NCBI RefSeq assembly: GCF_008107725.1
Contig: NZ_VIRN01000064.1
Location: 1,550,001-1,614,000 of the forward strand
Source of the DNA: Marinobacter sp. BW6
Lineage (GTDB): Bacteria > Pseudomonadota > Gammaproteobacteria > Pseudomonadales > Oleiphilaceae
DNA length: 64,000 nt
Direction: 5' to 3'
Position numbers and translations under genes: made by a program. Position 1 is the stretch's first letter; every line of letters starts with the position of its first letter. This document shows positions 1 to 8,627 of this stretch, piece by piece. The notes under the pieces were generated by a model that ran no database searches, was not told the DNA's origin, and was given only the letters and a program-made list of their open reading frames with translations.

Positions 1-629
1 GCGGTGTCACACTGGTCTGTACCTCCAACATCGTCCCGGATGGTCTTTACAAGGATGGTCTTCAGCGGGCCCGGTTCCTGCCGGCTATTGAGCTGGTCAA
101 GAAGCACACCGATGTGGTCAACGTGGATGGCGGCGTAGATTACCGGTTGCGGACTCTCGAGCAGGCGGAATTGTTCCATTCGCCCCTCGATGAGGAAGCG
201 GACGTCAGCCTTCGCAAGAGCTTTGATGCCCTGGCGGTCGAGGCAGCGAAACACAGTAAAACCATGGAAATCAACGGTCGAAAAATTCCGGCCCAGGCCC
301 ACGCGGACGACGTAGTCTGGTTTGATTTCAAGGACGTCTGCGACGGCCCCCGAAGCCAGAACGATTACATCGAAATGGCCCGCCAGTTCCACGCCATTAT
401 CGTCAGCAACGTGCCCATCCTGGGCAAAGAGAAAGACGACCAGGCTCGCCGATTCATTAACATGATCGACGAGTTCTACGACCGCAACGTCAAAGTCATC
501 ATCTCGGCAGCCGCACCCATAACCGAGCTCTACACCGGCGGCCGCCTGGGCTTCGAATTCGAGCGCACCGAATCCCGCCTGCTGGAAATGCAGTCCCAGG
601 AGTACCTCGAAGCCCCCCATAAACCTTAA
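1..629 (+). CDS. zapE: Cell division protein ZapE (AFG1-like ATPase), 3' part only
   Basis: The reading frame is open from the left edge (first full codon at base 3) and gives the last 208 residues of an AFG1/ZapE-family P-loop ATPase. The segment beginning GVTLVCTSNIVPDGLY followed by LQRARFLPAI is characteristic of the family, with a sensor-like Thr-Ser-Asn. The C-terminal ISAAAPITELY region and the closing FERTESRLLEMQS are also typical. Walker A and B motifs would lie upstream, outside the window. In E. coli, ZapE associates with the Z ring during late division and under stress. It ends 66 bp before the thiolase start, with a REP-like hairpin in the gap. The first ATG inside the window is internal, not the true start. 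Confidence 0.9.
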   Translation, partial: GVTLVCTSNIVPDGLYKDGLQRARFLPAIELVKKHTDVVNVDGGVDYRLRTLEQAELFHSPLDEEADVSLRKSFDALAVEAAKHSKTMEINGRKIPAQAHADDVVWFDFKDVCDGPRSQNDYIEMARQFHAIIVSNVPILGKEKDDQARRFINMIDEFYDRNVKVIISAAAPITELYTGGRLGFEFERTESRLLEMQSQEYLEAPHKP

Positions 630-634
630 GTGGC

Positions 635-660
635 GTCGGATTACGCGTCGCTAATCCGAC
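635..660. repeat. REP-like hairpin between zapE and the thiolase
   Basis: Perfect 9-bp inverted repeat: GTCGGATTA at 635-643 and TAATCCGAC at 652-660 around an 8-nt loop. There is no T tract, so it is not a classical rho-independent terminator. Hairpins of this GTCGGATTA type are dispersed extragenic repeats in many gammaproteobacteria (from memory, not searched). Confidence 0.6.
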
Positions 661-695
661 AAAACCTACCAGACAACCAACAGAGAGATTCAGAA

Positions 696-1880
696 ATGAG
701 CACAGACAACGTCGTTATCGTAAGCGGGGTTCGTACCCCCATGGGCGGATTCCAGGGCAGCCTGGCCAGCGTCAGCGCCACAGACCTGGGCTCGATCACC
801 ATCGCCGAAGCCGTCAAACGTGCCGGTCTTCAGCCTGCGGACGTGCAGGAAGTGATCATGGGCAACGTCCTGCCCGCCGGCCTCAAACAGGGGCCGGCTC
901 GCCAGGCCATGCGCAAGGCGGGGCTGCCCGACAACACCGGCGCTACCACCATCAACAAGCTCTGCGGCTCCGGTATGAAAGCCGCCATGTTCGCCCACGA
1001 CCTGATAAAGGCCGGCAGCAACGACATCATGGTCGCCGGTGGCATGGAGAGCATGTCGAACGCTCCTTACATCCTGCAGGGTGTAAGGAGCGGCTACCGC
1101 ATGGGACCGGGCCAGGCACCCCAGGACCACATGTTCCTGGACGGCCTGGAAGACGCTGAAACCGGTCGCCTGATGGGCGCATTCGCTCAGGAAATGGCCG
1201 ACAAGAAAGGCTACACCCGGGAAGAAATGGACGAGTACGCCATTACCTCTCTCACCCGGGCCAAGAAAGCCATCGAAGAAGGCCTGCTGAAAGATGAGAT
1301 CGTCCCGGTGACCGTGAAAAGCCGTAAAGGGGAAGTGGTTGTCGAGGACGATGAACAACCTCACAACGCTAACATCGATAAGATCCCGAGCCTACGCCCG
1401 GCCTTCGCCAAAGACGGCACTGTCACCGCCGCCAATGCCTCCTCGATCTCAGACGGCGCTTCTGCACTGCTCCTGATGCGCGAGTCCGAAGCCGAAAAGC
1501 GCGGCCTCAAGCCGCTCGCCCGCATAGTTGGCCACAGCACCCAGTCTCAGCATCCTTCCGAGTTCACCTGTGCCCCGGTTGGTGCAATCGAAACCCTGTT
1601 CGGAAAAACCGGCTGGAGCAAAGACGACGTAGACCTCTTCGAAATCAACGAAGCCTTCGCCATGGTCGCCATGATGCCCATCCGCGAACTTGGTCTCGAC
1701 CCTGAAAAAGTCAACATCCACGGCGGCGCCTGCGCCCAGGGTCACCCCGTCGGCTCCACCGGCTCCCGCCTGCTGGTAACCCTCATGTACGCCCTCCAGC
1801 GGTACGGCAAAAAGAAAGGCATCGCAGCCCTCTGCATCGGCGGTGGCGAAGCTACTGCCATGGCAATCGAGATGCTCTAA
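696..1880 (+). CDS. Acetyl-CoA C-acetyltransferase (thiolase family)
   Basis: This is a 394-residue thiolase, which condenses two acetyl-CoA to acetoacetyl-CoA or catalyses the reverse cleavage. The nucleophilic cysteine is Cys90 in NKLCGSGMKA. The family motifs INEAFA, GGACAQGHPVGSTG (with its catalytic His) and the C-terminal CIGGGEATA are all present, and the length is normal for biosynthetic thiolases. I chose the ATG at 696, preceded by a purine-rich AGAGAG, over an in-frame GTG at 630. That GTG directly abuts the zapE stop and would add 22 residues unlike any thiolase N-terminus, encoded by the REP-like hairpin. Whether it acts in polyhydroxyalkanoate synthesis, ketone-body use or fatty-acid breakdown cannot be decided, because no partner gene is adjacent. 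Confidence 0.92.
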   Translation: MSTDNVVIVSGVRTPMGGFQGSLASVSATDLGSITIAEAVKRAGLQPADVQEVIMGNVLPAGLKQGPARQAMRKAGLPDNTGATTINKLCGSGMKAAMFAHDLIKAGSNDIMVAGGMESMSNAPYILQGVRSGYRMGPGQAPQDHMFLDGLEDAETGRLMGAFAQEMADKKGYTREEMDEYAITSLTRAKKAIEEGLLKDEIVPVTVKSRKGEVVVEDDEQPHNANIDKIPSLRPAFAKDGTVTAANASSISDGASALLLMRESEAEKRGLKPLARIVGHSTQSQHPSEFTCAPVGAIETLFGKTGWSKDDVDLFEINEAFAMVAMMPIRELGLDPEKVNIHGGACAQGHPVGSTGSRLLVTLMYALQRYGKKKGIAALCIGGGEATAMAIEML

Positions 1881-1890
1881 GCCTCGGAGT

Positions 1891-2000
1891 CTGGCCGGGG
1901 CGGGAGCCCTTCCCGAAACACGCTGTAAATACGTCCCTGTAATCTTGACGGCAGCATCCCTGCTGCCGACAGTTTCGGGAAGGGCTCCCGCCCCGGCCAG
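1891..2000. repeat. Nested extragenic palindrome, copy 1 (110 bp)
   Basis: Outer arms are a perfect 29-bp inverted repeat (1891-1919 and 1972-2000; the left arm starts CTGGCCGGGGCGGG). The 52-bp interior holds a second hairpin, CGGCAGCA-TCCC-TGCTGCCG (1949-1968), and a weaker TACGTCCCTGTA element (around 1930-1942). Eight T residues (2030-2037) follow about 30 bp downstream, so the structure could also help end the thiolase transcript. No open frame here looks coding. Confidence 0.8.
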
Positions 2001-2077
2001 GCGAGCCTCCGGGTATTCGTTCCCATACATTTTTTTTCGCGGCGTGGGTTAATAGCGAACTCCCAAGCCCGGTGCCG

Positions 2078-2179
2078 AGGTGGCGATGGTTCCTCCGAGA
2101 ATGTCGGCGGCCATGGATGGCCGACGCCAAGCGCACATGGATGTGCTAGTAGCGGTTCTCGGAGGAACCATCGCCACCT
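2078..2179. repeat. Nested extragenic palindrome, copy 2 (102 bp)
   Basis: Outer arms are a perfect 24-bp inverted repeat (2078-2101 and 2156-2179; the left arm starts AGGTGGCGATGG). The 54-bp interior carries two perfect small hairpins: CGGCCAT-GG-ATGGCCG (2108-2123) and GCACAT-GG-ATGTGC (2133-2146). The overall plan and size match copy 1, 77 bp away, although the arms are unrelated in sequence. The remaining 2180-2456 stretch up to the next gene shows no other element I can support. Confidence 0.8.
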
Positions 2180-2456
2180 TGGCGCTCCTCGCAACTAACA
2201 GCCGCCGAAAAAAAACCACCAAAACCAAAGTGGTTGCATCCAAATTTGTTGTCTATAGTGATTTTGTGCGAAGAAACCCGGCGGCAAACGGCGGTAATAG
2301 AGGTGTGAGAGCAAAATCATACTTTTGACTGATCAAAGCGCCCGAAGGCGTTAGCTATAGTGCCAACATCACGAGCACTGTGCACGAAGCCTCCAATACA
2401 TCGTGAACACCAATAATCAGAGCAGCGACTCAGAACAACAATGGAGTAGCCTTCCA

Positions 2457-4307
2457 ATGACAAGAAAAACACATCAATGGCAGCGTTGGACCAAATTACC
2501 GCTTGCCGTGGCAGTTGCAGCCGGGGTATCCGGTCAGGCAGCAGCCTATTCGTTCTATGTGGGAGATGTGGAAGCCCAGTTCAACACCACGCTGTCTGCG
2601 GGCGTTGGCTGGCGGGTAGAAGATCGAGACAAGCGTCTGATTGCCCAGGGCAACCTCGGCCCGGAGTACGCGCCCGGCGGCTCTCTGGAAAATATTGGCT
2701 CCTCCACCAACAACTACGACGACGGTAACCTTAACTTCGAAAGCGGAGACACCTACTCCAAAATCGTCAAGGGTAACAGCGAACTTTACCTCAATTATTA
2801 CGTTGATAACCCCTATCTGACTCGTGTTGGCGGTCTTCTGCGTGGTCGTTACTGGTACGACTTTGAATTGAAAGATGAGAGCAGGGCTGTAGATTACGTA
2901 GGTCAGCAGCGGGAACTGAATCCCCAAGCAAAGGACAATGCCTCTGGTGGTGAAATCCTCGACGCCTATGTGTTCTCCGATTGGTACTTCGGAAATGTGC
3001 CAGTGAGTCTTCGTTATGGTAAACAAGTTTTAAGCTGGGGTGAGAGTACCTTTATCCAGGGTGGTATTAACGTAATCAACCCCGTTGATGTTCCTGCCTT
3101 CCGCGCTCCGGGTTCCGAGCTGAAAGATGCCCTTCTGCCGGTGGAGATGTTCTACATGTCTGCGGGTATCACCGAGAATGTCACGGTCGAAACATTCGTT
3201 CAGGCGGATTGGGAGCCTGTTCGTCCGGACGACTGCGGTACCTTCTTCTCAACCAACGACTTCGCGGCTGATGGCTGTGGTCCCGTGCTTCTGGCAGGGC
3301 AGCTTTCCGATTCACAAGCGCTTGCGCAGGGCTTTGTAGCGCCTCGGATTGGTGATCAGGAAGCAGACTCGAAAGATCAGTTCGGCGTTGCCGTGCGCTG
3401 GTATGTGCCGGAGCTCAATGATTCGGAACTCGGCTTCTACTACATCAAGTACAACAGCCGCCTTCCTTATGTAAGCGGCACAATCAAAGACACCGGTGAG
3501 CAGTTCCCGAAATACTTCGTAGAGTATCCCGAGGGCATTAACCTCTATGGCATCAGTATCAACACGACCACCCCGGGTGGTTGGTCTCTCGGTGCTGAAT
3601 ACTCCTTCAGGGACAAGGTTCCCCTCCAGTGGAACGCGTTTGAACTGCTCTATGGTGGCACCCAGCTGCGTAATCCTATCGACGGTACTCCGGTCAGTTT
3701 GCTCGAAAAGCAAAGGCTTGAAGAGGCCGGCGGTACACTGGAGCCGGGTGTGAGCGTTGCTGGTAACGACCGTTTCAATGTGTCCCAGGCCCAGTTTACG
3801 CTGATCAAGTTCTTTGATCAGGTGATGGGTGCGAGTCGACTCTCACTGATCTCCGAATTCGGGGCGACCTACATCCACGACCTGCCGGGTTACGATGAGG
3901 CTCGCTACGGCCGTTCGGGTACGTTTGGGGTTGGCCCTGTTCCCAGCGCAGGTGGTGTTGATGCCTGTCCGCTCCTGAATATCAATACGAATTACTGTGA
4001 GAACGAGGGCTTCACAACAGACTTCTCCTGGGGCTACCGTGCGCGCCTGGTTTGGGATTACCCCAACGCCCTGGCCGGTGTTAACCTTTCACCGCAGCTG
4101 GCGTGGAGCCACGATGTTGAAGGCTACAGCCCACAGCCGGGCGGCGCTTTCAACGAAGGTAGCAAGGCTATCGGTCTGTCTTTGCAGGCGGTATACCAGA
4201 ACAAGATTACCGGTAATGTCGGTTACACAAACTTTTTCGGCGGCAAGCCGTATAACGAGTTGACTGACCGCGATTTCGTGAGTGCTAGCGTTTCATACTC
4301 ATTCTGA
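2457..4307 (+). CDS. DUF1302 family outer-membrane protein
   Basis: A 616-residue exported protein. A Sec signal (KTHQWQRWTKLPLAVAVAA, likely cleaved after GQAAA) is followed by beta-rich sequence and a terminal Phe (SVSYSF), as expected of an outer-membrane beta-barrel. It matches the DUF1302 family, whose members are usually paired with DUF1329, as here, with 34 bp between the genes. In other proteobacteria the pair sits with genes for uptake or metabolism of hydrophobic compounds. A direct function is not established. I chose the ATG at 2457, with GGAG about 10 bp upstream, because the signal peptide then begins properly. An in-frame GTG at 2403 would add 18 polar residues ahead of it. Confidence 0.85.
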   Translation: MTRKTHQWQRWTKLPLAVAVAAGVSGQAAAYSFYVGDVEAQFNTTLSAGVGWRVEDRDKRLIAQGNLGPEYAPGGSLENIGSSTNNYDDGNLNFESGDTYSKIVKGNSELYLNYYVDNPYLTRVGGLLRGRYWYDFELKDESRAVDYVGQQRELNPQAKDNASGGEILDAYVFSDWYFGNVPVSLRYGKQVLSWGESTFIQGGINVINPVDVPAFRAPGSELKDALLPVEMFYMSAGITENVTVETFVQADWEPVRPDDCGTFFSTNDFAADGCGPVLLAGQLSDSQALAQGFVAPRIGDQEADSKDQFGVAVRWYVPELNDSELGFYYIKYNSRLPYVSGTIKDTGEQFPKYFVEYPEGINLYGISINTTTPGGWSLGAEYSFRDKVPLQWNAFELLYGGTQLRNPIDGTPVSLLEKQRLEEAGGTLEPGVSVAGNDRFNVSQAQFTLIKFFDQVMGASRLSLISEFGATYIHDLPGYDEARYGRSGTFGVGPVPSAGGVDACPLLNINTNYCENEGFTTDFSWGYRARLVWDYPNALAGVNLSPQLAWSHDVEGYSPQPGGAFNEGSKAIGLSLQAVYQNKITGNVGYTNFFGGKPYNELTDRDFVSASVSYSF

Positions 4308-4341
4308 ACCCGGAAAGAATTCGTTGAACGAGGGAATTTAA

Positions 4342-5703
4342 ATGAAACTGAACAAGAAACTACTGGCCACAGGCGTTCTGGCAGCGAGCATGTTTGCCGG
4401 CCAGGCCTGGGGTGCGGTTTCTGCTGAAGAAGCGGCCAAGCTGGGCAACTCGCTGACACCGATGGGTGCCGAGAAGGCCGGTAACGGCGGAGCGATTCCG
4501 GCCTGGACCGGGGGTCTGACGACCCCTCCGGCTGGTTACAAAGGCGATGGTATCTACCTGAATCCGTTCGCAGATGAGCAGCCGAAATTCACGATCGATC
4601 AGAGCAACGTCGAGCAGTACAAAGACAATCTGTCACCGGGCCAGGTGGCCATGATTAAGCGTTACGACGACTACTTCATGCCGGTGTACGAAACCCATCG
4701 TACCGCCGCCTACCCTGAAGAGGTTATGGAGCAGACGGTTGATAACGCAACTACGGTTGAACTGATCAAGGATGGTAATGGTCTTGGCGACTATAAGTCC
4801 GCCACTCCGTTCCCGATTCCCCAGAACGGTCTGGAAGCGATCTGGAACCACATCACCCGTTATCGCGGTGGCTCTGTCCAGCGTAACGTCGGCCAGGTAA
4901 CCCCGACCGAGGGCGGCGACTTCTCGGTGGTGAAATTCCAGGACGAGCTGACCTGGCGTACTTACCTGTCTGACTTTGAGCCGGGCATGGATCCGAACGT
5001 GCTGTTCTACTTCAAGCAGGCCATCACTGCTCCGGCACGACTGGCGGGTAACGTACTGCTGGTTCACGAAACCATTGACCAGGTAGCTGAGCCTCGCAGG
5101 GCGTGGGTATACAACGCCGGTCAACGTCGTGTTCGTCGCGCACCCCAGGTTGCCTATGACGGACCGGGTACCGCATCTGACGGTATGCGTACGTCTGATA
5201 ACTTTGACATGTTCAACGGTGCTCCGGACCGCTACAACTGGGAGCTGGTCGGCAAGAAGGAAATGTACATTCCGTACAACTCCTACAAGCTGACCGATCG
5301 TAGTCTGAGCTACGACCAGATCATCAAGGCTGGCCACATCAATCAGGACTACACCCGCTACGAGCTGCACCGTGTGTGGCACGTAAGGGCAACCCTGAAG
5401 GATGGCTCGCGTCACATCTATGCACAGCGTGACTTCTACATTGATGAAGACTCCTGGCAGGCGTCTGTCATTGATCACTACGACGGTCGTGGTGAGCTCT
5501 GGCGCGTCGCTGAAGCCCATAACATGCAGTTCTACGACCAGAACGTACCCTGGTACGCCATTGAGACTCTGTACGACCTGCTCTCTGGCCGCTACCTTGC
5601 TCTGGGTCTGACTAACGAAGAAGAAAACCCGTATGAGTTTGGCGTTGAGCGTCGCTCCAGGGATTACACGCCGGCGGCACTTCGCCGCGCCGGTACCCGA
5701 TAA
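4342..5703 (+). CDS. DUF1329 family exported protein
   Basis: A 453-residue protein with a clear signal peptide (MKLNKKLLATGVLAASMFAG, cleavage near AWGA) and a normal start preceded by AGGGAA. The early GNGGAIPAWTGGL segment and the aromatic-rich body are typical of DUF1329, a family with an LolA/LolB-like fold thought to act in the periplasm on hydrophobic ligands. It is the second gene of the DUF1302-DUF1329 pair and is followed by a strong terminator, so the two genes form a short operon. The substrate is unknown. Confidence 0.87.
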   Translation: MKLNKKLLATGVLAASMFAGQAWGAVSAEEAAKLGNSLTPMGAEKAGNGGAIPAWTGGLTTPPAGYKGDGIYLNPFADEQPKFTIDQSNVEQYKDNLSPGQVAMIKRYDDYFMPVYETHRTAAYPEEVMEQTVDNATTVELIKDGNGLGDYKSATPFPIPQNGLEAIWNHITRYRGGSVQRNVGQVTPTEGGDFSVVKFQDELTWRTYLSDFEPGMDPNVLFYFKQAITAPARLAGNVLLVHETIDQVAEPRRAWVYNAGQRRVRRAPQVAYDGPGTASDGMRTSDNFDMFNGAPDRYNWELVGKKEMYIPYNSYKLTDRSLSYDQIIKAGHINQDYTRYELHRVWHVRATLKDGSRHIYAQRDFYIDEDSWQASVIDHYDGRGELWRVAEAHNMQFYDQNVPWYAIETLYDLLSGRYLALGLTNEEENPYEFGVERRSRDYTPAALRRAGTR

Positions 5704-5728
5704 GCGGTTGTTCAGCAGACTTTAAAAG

Positions 5729-5757
5729 CGGCGGGCCTTAGGGCCCGCCGTTTTTTT
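5729..5757 (+). terminator. Rho-independent terminator after the DUF1302-DUF1329 operon
   Basis: A GC-rich stem (GCGGGCC / GGCCCGC with a TTAG loop, further paired by flanking GCG/CGC) is directly followed by seven T residues. It lies 25 bp after the DUF1329 stop. Confidence 0.92.
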
Positions 5758-5918
5758 AACACATGAGAAAATCCTTTCACGTCAAAATTTTGCAGCCTAC
5801 CCCTCAATTGGTTTAACCTTCTTATCATACTAAAGGCGTACCCAATGCCGGTCGCCACTCAAAAGTCAGTGCAAGATCCACTTATCCGGCGGTGCAAGGC
5901 AGTTAAGGCCGGAGTTAA

Positions 5919-8627
5919 ATGGGGCAGTGCGTGAAACCATTCAATGATGGCTGTGCAGCCAACGATGAATTTCAGTCGGCGAATAGTGGTCTTCAACGGG
6001 GCGAGTTGGTCAGGGACCTGCTCAGACAACGGGTTCAGATTCCTCCGGTTCCGTCTGATTCACTGGCCCGGCCAAAGCTCGATGGCAAGATTTCTGATGC
6101 ACTGGCTTCCAGAAGCGTTCTGTTTCTTGAGGCGCCCTGTGGCTACGGAAAATCCCATGCCGTGGTCAGTGCTTTAGCGTTAGACAGCGCAGAAACGGCG
6201 GCTGATCAGGTTCGCTGGGTTGCGCTGAACTCTCAGGACAACGCGCCATCCCGTTTCTTGACGCTGCTTGCCATTGCCCTGGACCTGCCCGAAACTCCGG
6301 AGCAGGGTCTGCAGAGTGGTGCCACCTTCTCGGATACTCTGTCGATGATGCAGGCGGCGCTGGCCCGGAATATTTCCAACCAGCCACGGGTTCTGGTGTT
6401 GGACAACCTCCATAATCTCAGCAACCCCGCCGTTGTGGATCTGCTTCATCAACTGGTTGCTGATTTTCCGGTGGGCGCTTCCATTGTTCTGATTTCGCGT
6501 AAGGCATTGCCTTTCGAAACTCACGGCCTTGAGTTGGAAAATCGATTTACCCGTATCGGGCCTGAGACCCTCGAATTCTCTCGTTCAGAAACCTTTGAGT
6601 TCTTTCGGTCGGCCACGGAAAACAGTGGGCTCACCAGTGTCGCCGTCGATAATCTCTATGACATGACTGAGGGCTGGGCGACGCCCTTAGCGCTGTATCG
6701 CCGAGAGGTGTACCAGAATATTGAAAGGAAGCCGATTCAGGAAACCCCAAGCGTTGAGCGATTTCTCAAAGAATCGGTTCTTGGCAACCTGACGCCAGGC
6801 CAGATGCGTTCCATGCGTGGCATCGCTGAGCTTGAACTGTGTTCCGATGAACTGTTCCTGGCGCTTGAGCCCCTTCTGCCAGAGACCGGGTTTGTCCCCT
6901 CCCAGGCTGTTGAGAGGGGGTTCCCACTGAAGCCCATGCCGGGCCGCGGTCGCTGGTACCGAATCAATCCACTGTTACAGGAATGGCTGAAATCACCAGT
7001 GATGGCCGGTCACGCCGAACGGATGCTACAAGCCAGCCGCTGGTTCGGTGTGCGCGACCAGTTCCCGGAAGCCCTCAAGTACGCGCTGCTGGCAGGCGAT
7101 GCCGAGGAGATTATCCGCATTGCTTCTGAGGGATCTGAGGCTCTGCTGCTGGGGCAGGATACGGCTTCACTCCTGCGCCTTCGCAAAAGCTTGCCGTCAC
7201 AGCTTCTGGAGCGGAGTGTACGATTGAGGATTGTCTACAGCTGGGTGCATGCTATCGGTGGTCAGTTCCGCCAGGCCCGAGCCCTGATAGACGGTCTGGC
7301 CGAGCCTGACCAACAGGAACAGGTGGCGCGAATCTGTGCTCTGAGAGCTTTTATCCTGCGGGGCGAGGGCAGTGTAGCTACGGCCCTGGAAATGGCCGAT
7401 CGAGCCCTGGCTGAAGGGGAACTGAGCACCCAGGGCCAACTGGTAACCCAGATGGTACGCTCCAGTGCCCTGTGCGCAGCGGGTCGTTTCCAGGAAGCCC
7501 GGGAAGCCAATCGGGCGGCGTCGAGACTCGCCCGGGAAGCAGGCGATTCCGGCTCGGAAGCCCTGGCAGTATACGCCCATGCCCGGATCGAGCTTGGCAA
7601 AGGTGCTCTCAAACACGCTGAGCAACTTTTACGGACCGGTCTGGATACGGCCATGCAGGAGCTGGCTCGTCCCGCCCGTATCGGTGAGACGCGGTTGCAG
7701 CTTAATCTGGTGTTGGTGCTCTGGCACCAGGGCCGTGAAGCGGAGGCAGATCGCCTATTGGTTACCTGCGGGCGTCACGCCGAGCAGACCCGGGATTTGG
7801 GTCTGCTGCTGGCGATGACGATCCGCGTGCTGATGTGCCGTGCCCAGGGCCGGCTCGAGGATGCCTTTGTCTGGATTGGCCGGGCGGAGCGCACCATGCA
7901 TTCCTGGCAGGTCGACGAATCGCTGTTCGTTCCGGTGCTTGAAGCCCTCAAAGCCAATTGCTGGTTATCTCAGAACCAGATAGATAGTGCCGATCAGGCT
8001 GTCCGGAAGCTGGCCCCCTACCGGGAAGCCGGCTGCGTGCCAGAGCTGTTCCCGATGATGCCGGGGCTGCTCGATTGTCTTCAGGTCCGGGTCGATCTGG
8101 CCCGTGGTGACCTTATAAAAGCGCGGGAAACCCTCCAGGGCATTCGTGAGCGGTATGAGGGCACCATTCCGTGGGGCGTGGAACTGCATATGCGCTTGCT
8201 CGAGTCGGTGATTGTTCTGGATGAAAAGGGGCCTGTGGTTGCCCAGAAAATCCTGTGCACCGTTGTTACCGAAGCGGCTGCCGAGCACTTCATCAGCCCC
8301 TTCAGAGAGCTGAGGAGTGAGTTGCAGGATCTGATGGCGAAAGGCTTTGGTCAGCTTCCGGATGGTACGTTCAAAGAGGCGCTGGGTGAGCTGTTCGAAC
8401 TGCAGGAGGCTGCAGGGGGCGTCGATGCCCTGGCGGAACCCATCAGCGAGCGGGAGCATGGCGTGCTTGAACTGATCGCCAAAGGGCTGTCAAACCAGGA
8501 AATTGCTGACAAACTGCACATTTCCCTGCACACGGTAAAAACCCACGCTCGTCGTATCAATGCCAAGCTGGAAGTGAAGTCACGGACTCAGGCTATTGTC
8601 CGGGCGCGGGAGCTGGGGCTGCTTTAA
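5919..8627 (+). CDS. MalT-type ATP-dependent LuxR-family transcriptional regulator
   Basis: A 902-residue STAND-class regulator with the size and order of MalT. The N-terminal NTPase has Walker A APCGYGKS at about residues 72-79 and a Walker B-like VLVLDNLH near 165. It is followed by a long helical TPR-like sensor region and a C-terminal LuxR helix-turn-helix (ISEREHGVLELIAKGLSNQE, about residues 840-900). Such proteins bind DNA after ATP and inducer binding. It lies 215 bp after the DUF1302-DUF1329 operon in the same direction, so control of that operon is a reasonable inference, but no operator was identified. The start has GGAG only 4 bp upstream, which is short spacing. The 3' end overlaps the convergent acyltransferase gene by 35 bp. 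Confidence 0.88.
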   Translation: MGQCVKPFNDGCAANDEFQSANSGLQRGELVRDLLRQRVQIPPVPSDSLARPKLDGKISDALASRSVLFLEAPCGYGKSHAVVSALALDSAETAADQVRWVALNSQDNAPSRFLTLLAIALDLPETPEQGLQSGATFSDTLSMMQAALARNISNQPRVLVLDNLHNLSNPAVVDLLHQLVADFPVGASIVLISRKALPFETHGLELENRFTRIGPETLEFSRSETFEFFRSATENSGLTSVAVDNLYDMTEGWATPLALYRREVYQNIERKPIQETPSVERFLKESVLGNLTPGQMRSMRGIAELELCSDELFLALEPLLPETGFVPSQAVERGFPLKPMPGRGRWYRINPLLQEWLKSPVMAGHAERMLQASRWFGVRDQFPEALKYALLAGDAEEIIRIASEGSEALLLGQDTASLLRLRKSLPSQLLERSVRLRIVYSWVHAIGGQFRQARALIDGLAEPDQQEQVARICALRAFILRGEGSVATALEMADRALAEGELSTQGQLVTQMVRSSALCAAGRFQEAREANRAASRLAREAGDSGSEALAVYAHARIELGKGALKHAEQLLRTGLDTAMQELARPARIGETRLQLNLVLVLWHQGREAEADRLLVTCGRHAEQTRDLGLLLAMTIRVLMCRAQGRLEDAFVWIGRAERTMHSWQVDESLFVPVLEALKANCWLSQNQIDSADQAVRKLAPYREAGCVPELFPMMPGLLDCLQVRVDLARGDLIKARETLQGIRERYEGTIPWGVELHMRLLESVIVLDEKGPVVAQKILCTVVTEAAAEHFISPFRELRSELQDLMAKGFGQLPDGTFKEALGELFELQEAAGGVDALAEPISEREHGVLELIAKGLSNQEIADKLHISLHTVKTHARRINAKLEVKSRTQAIVRARELGLL

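Noticed and set aside
690..1364. Long open frame (224 codons) antisense to the thiolase
   Set aside because: It mirrors a highly conserved thiolase on the other strand, has no family resemblance and reflects high-GC codon bias.
2325..2361. TTGACT and TATAGT as a promoter for the DUF1302 operon
   Set aside because: Spacing of 25 bp is too long and no better pair was found, so no promoter is claimed.
4633..5520. 295-codon minus-strand frame inside the DUF1329 gene
   Set aside because: Shadow of the sense gene, which has a signal peptide, ribosome-binding site and terminator.
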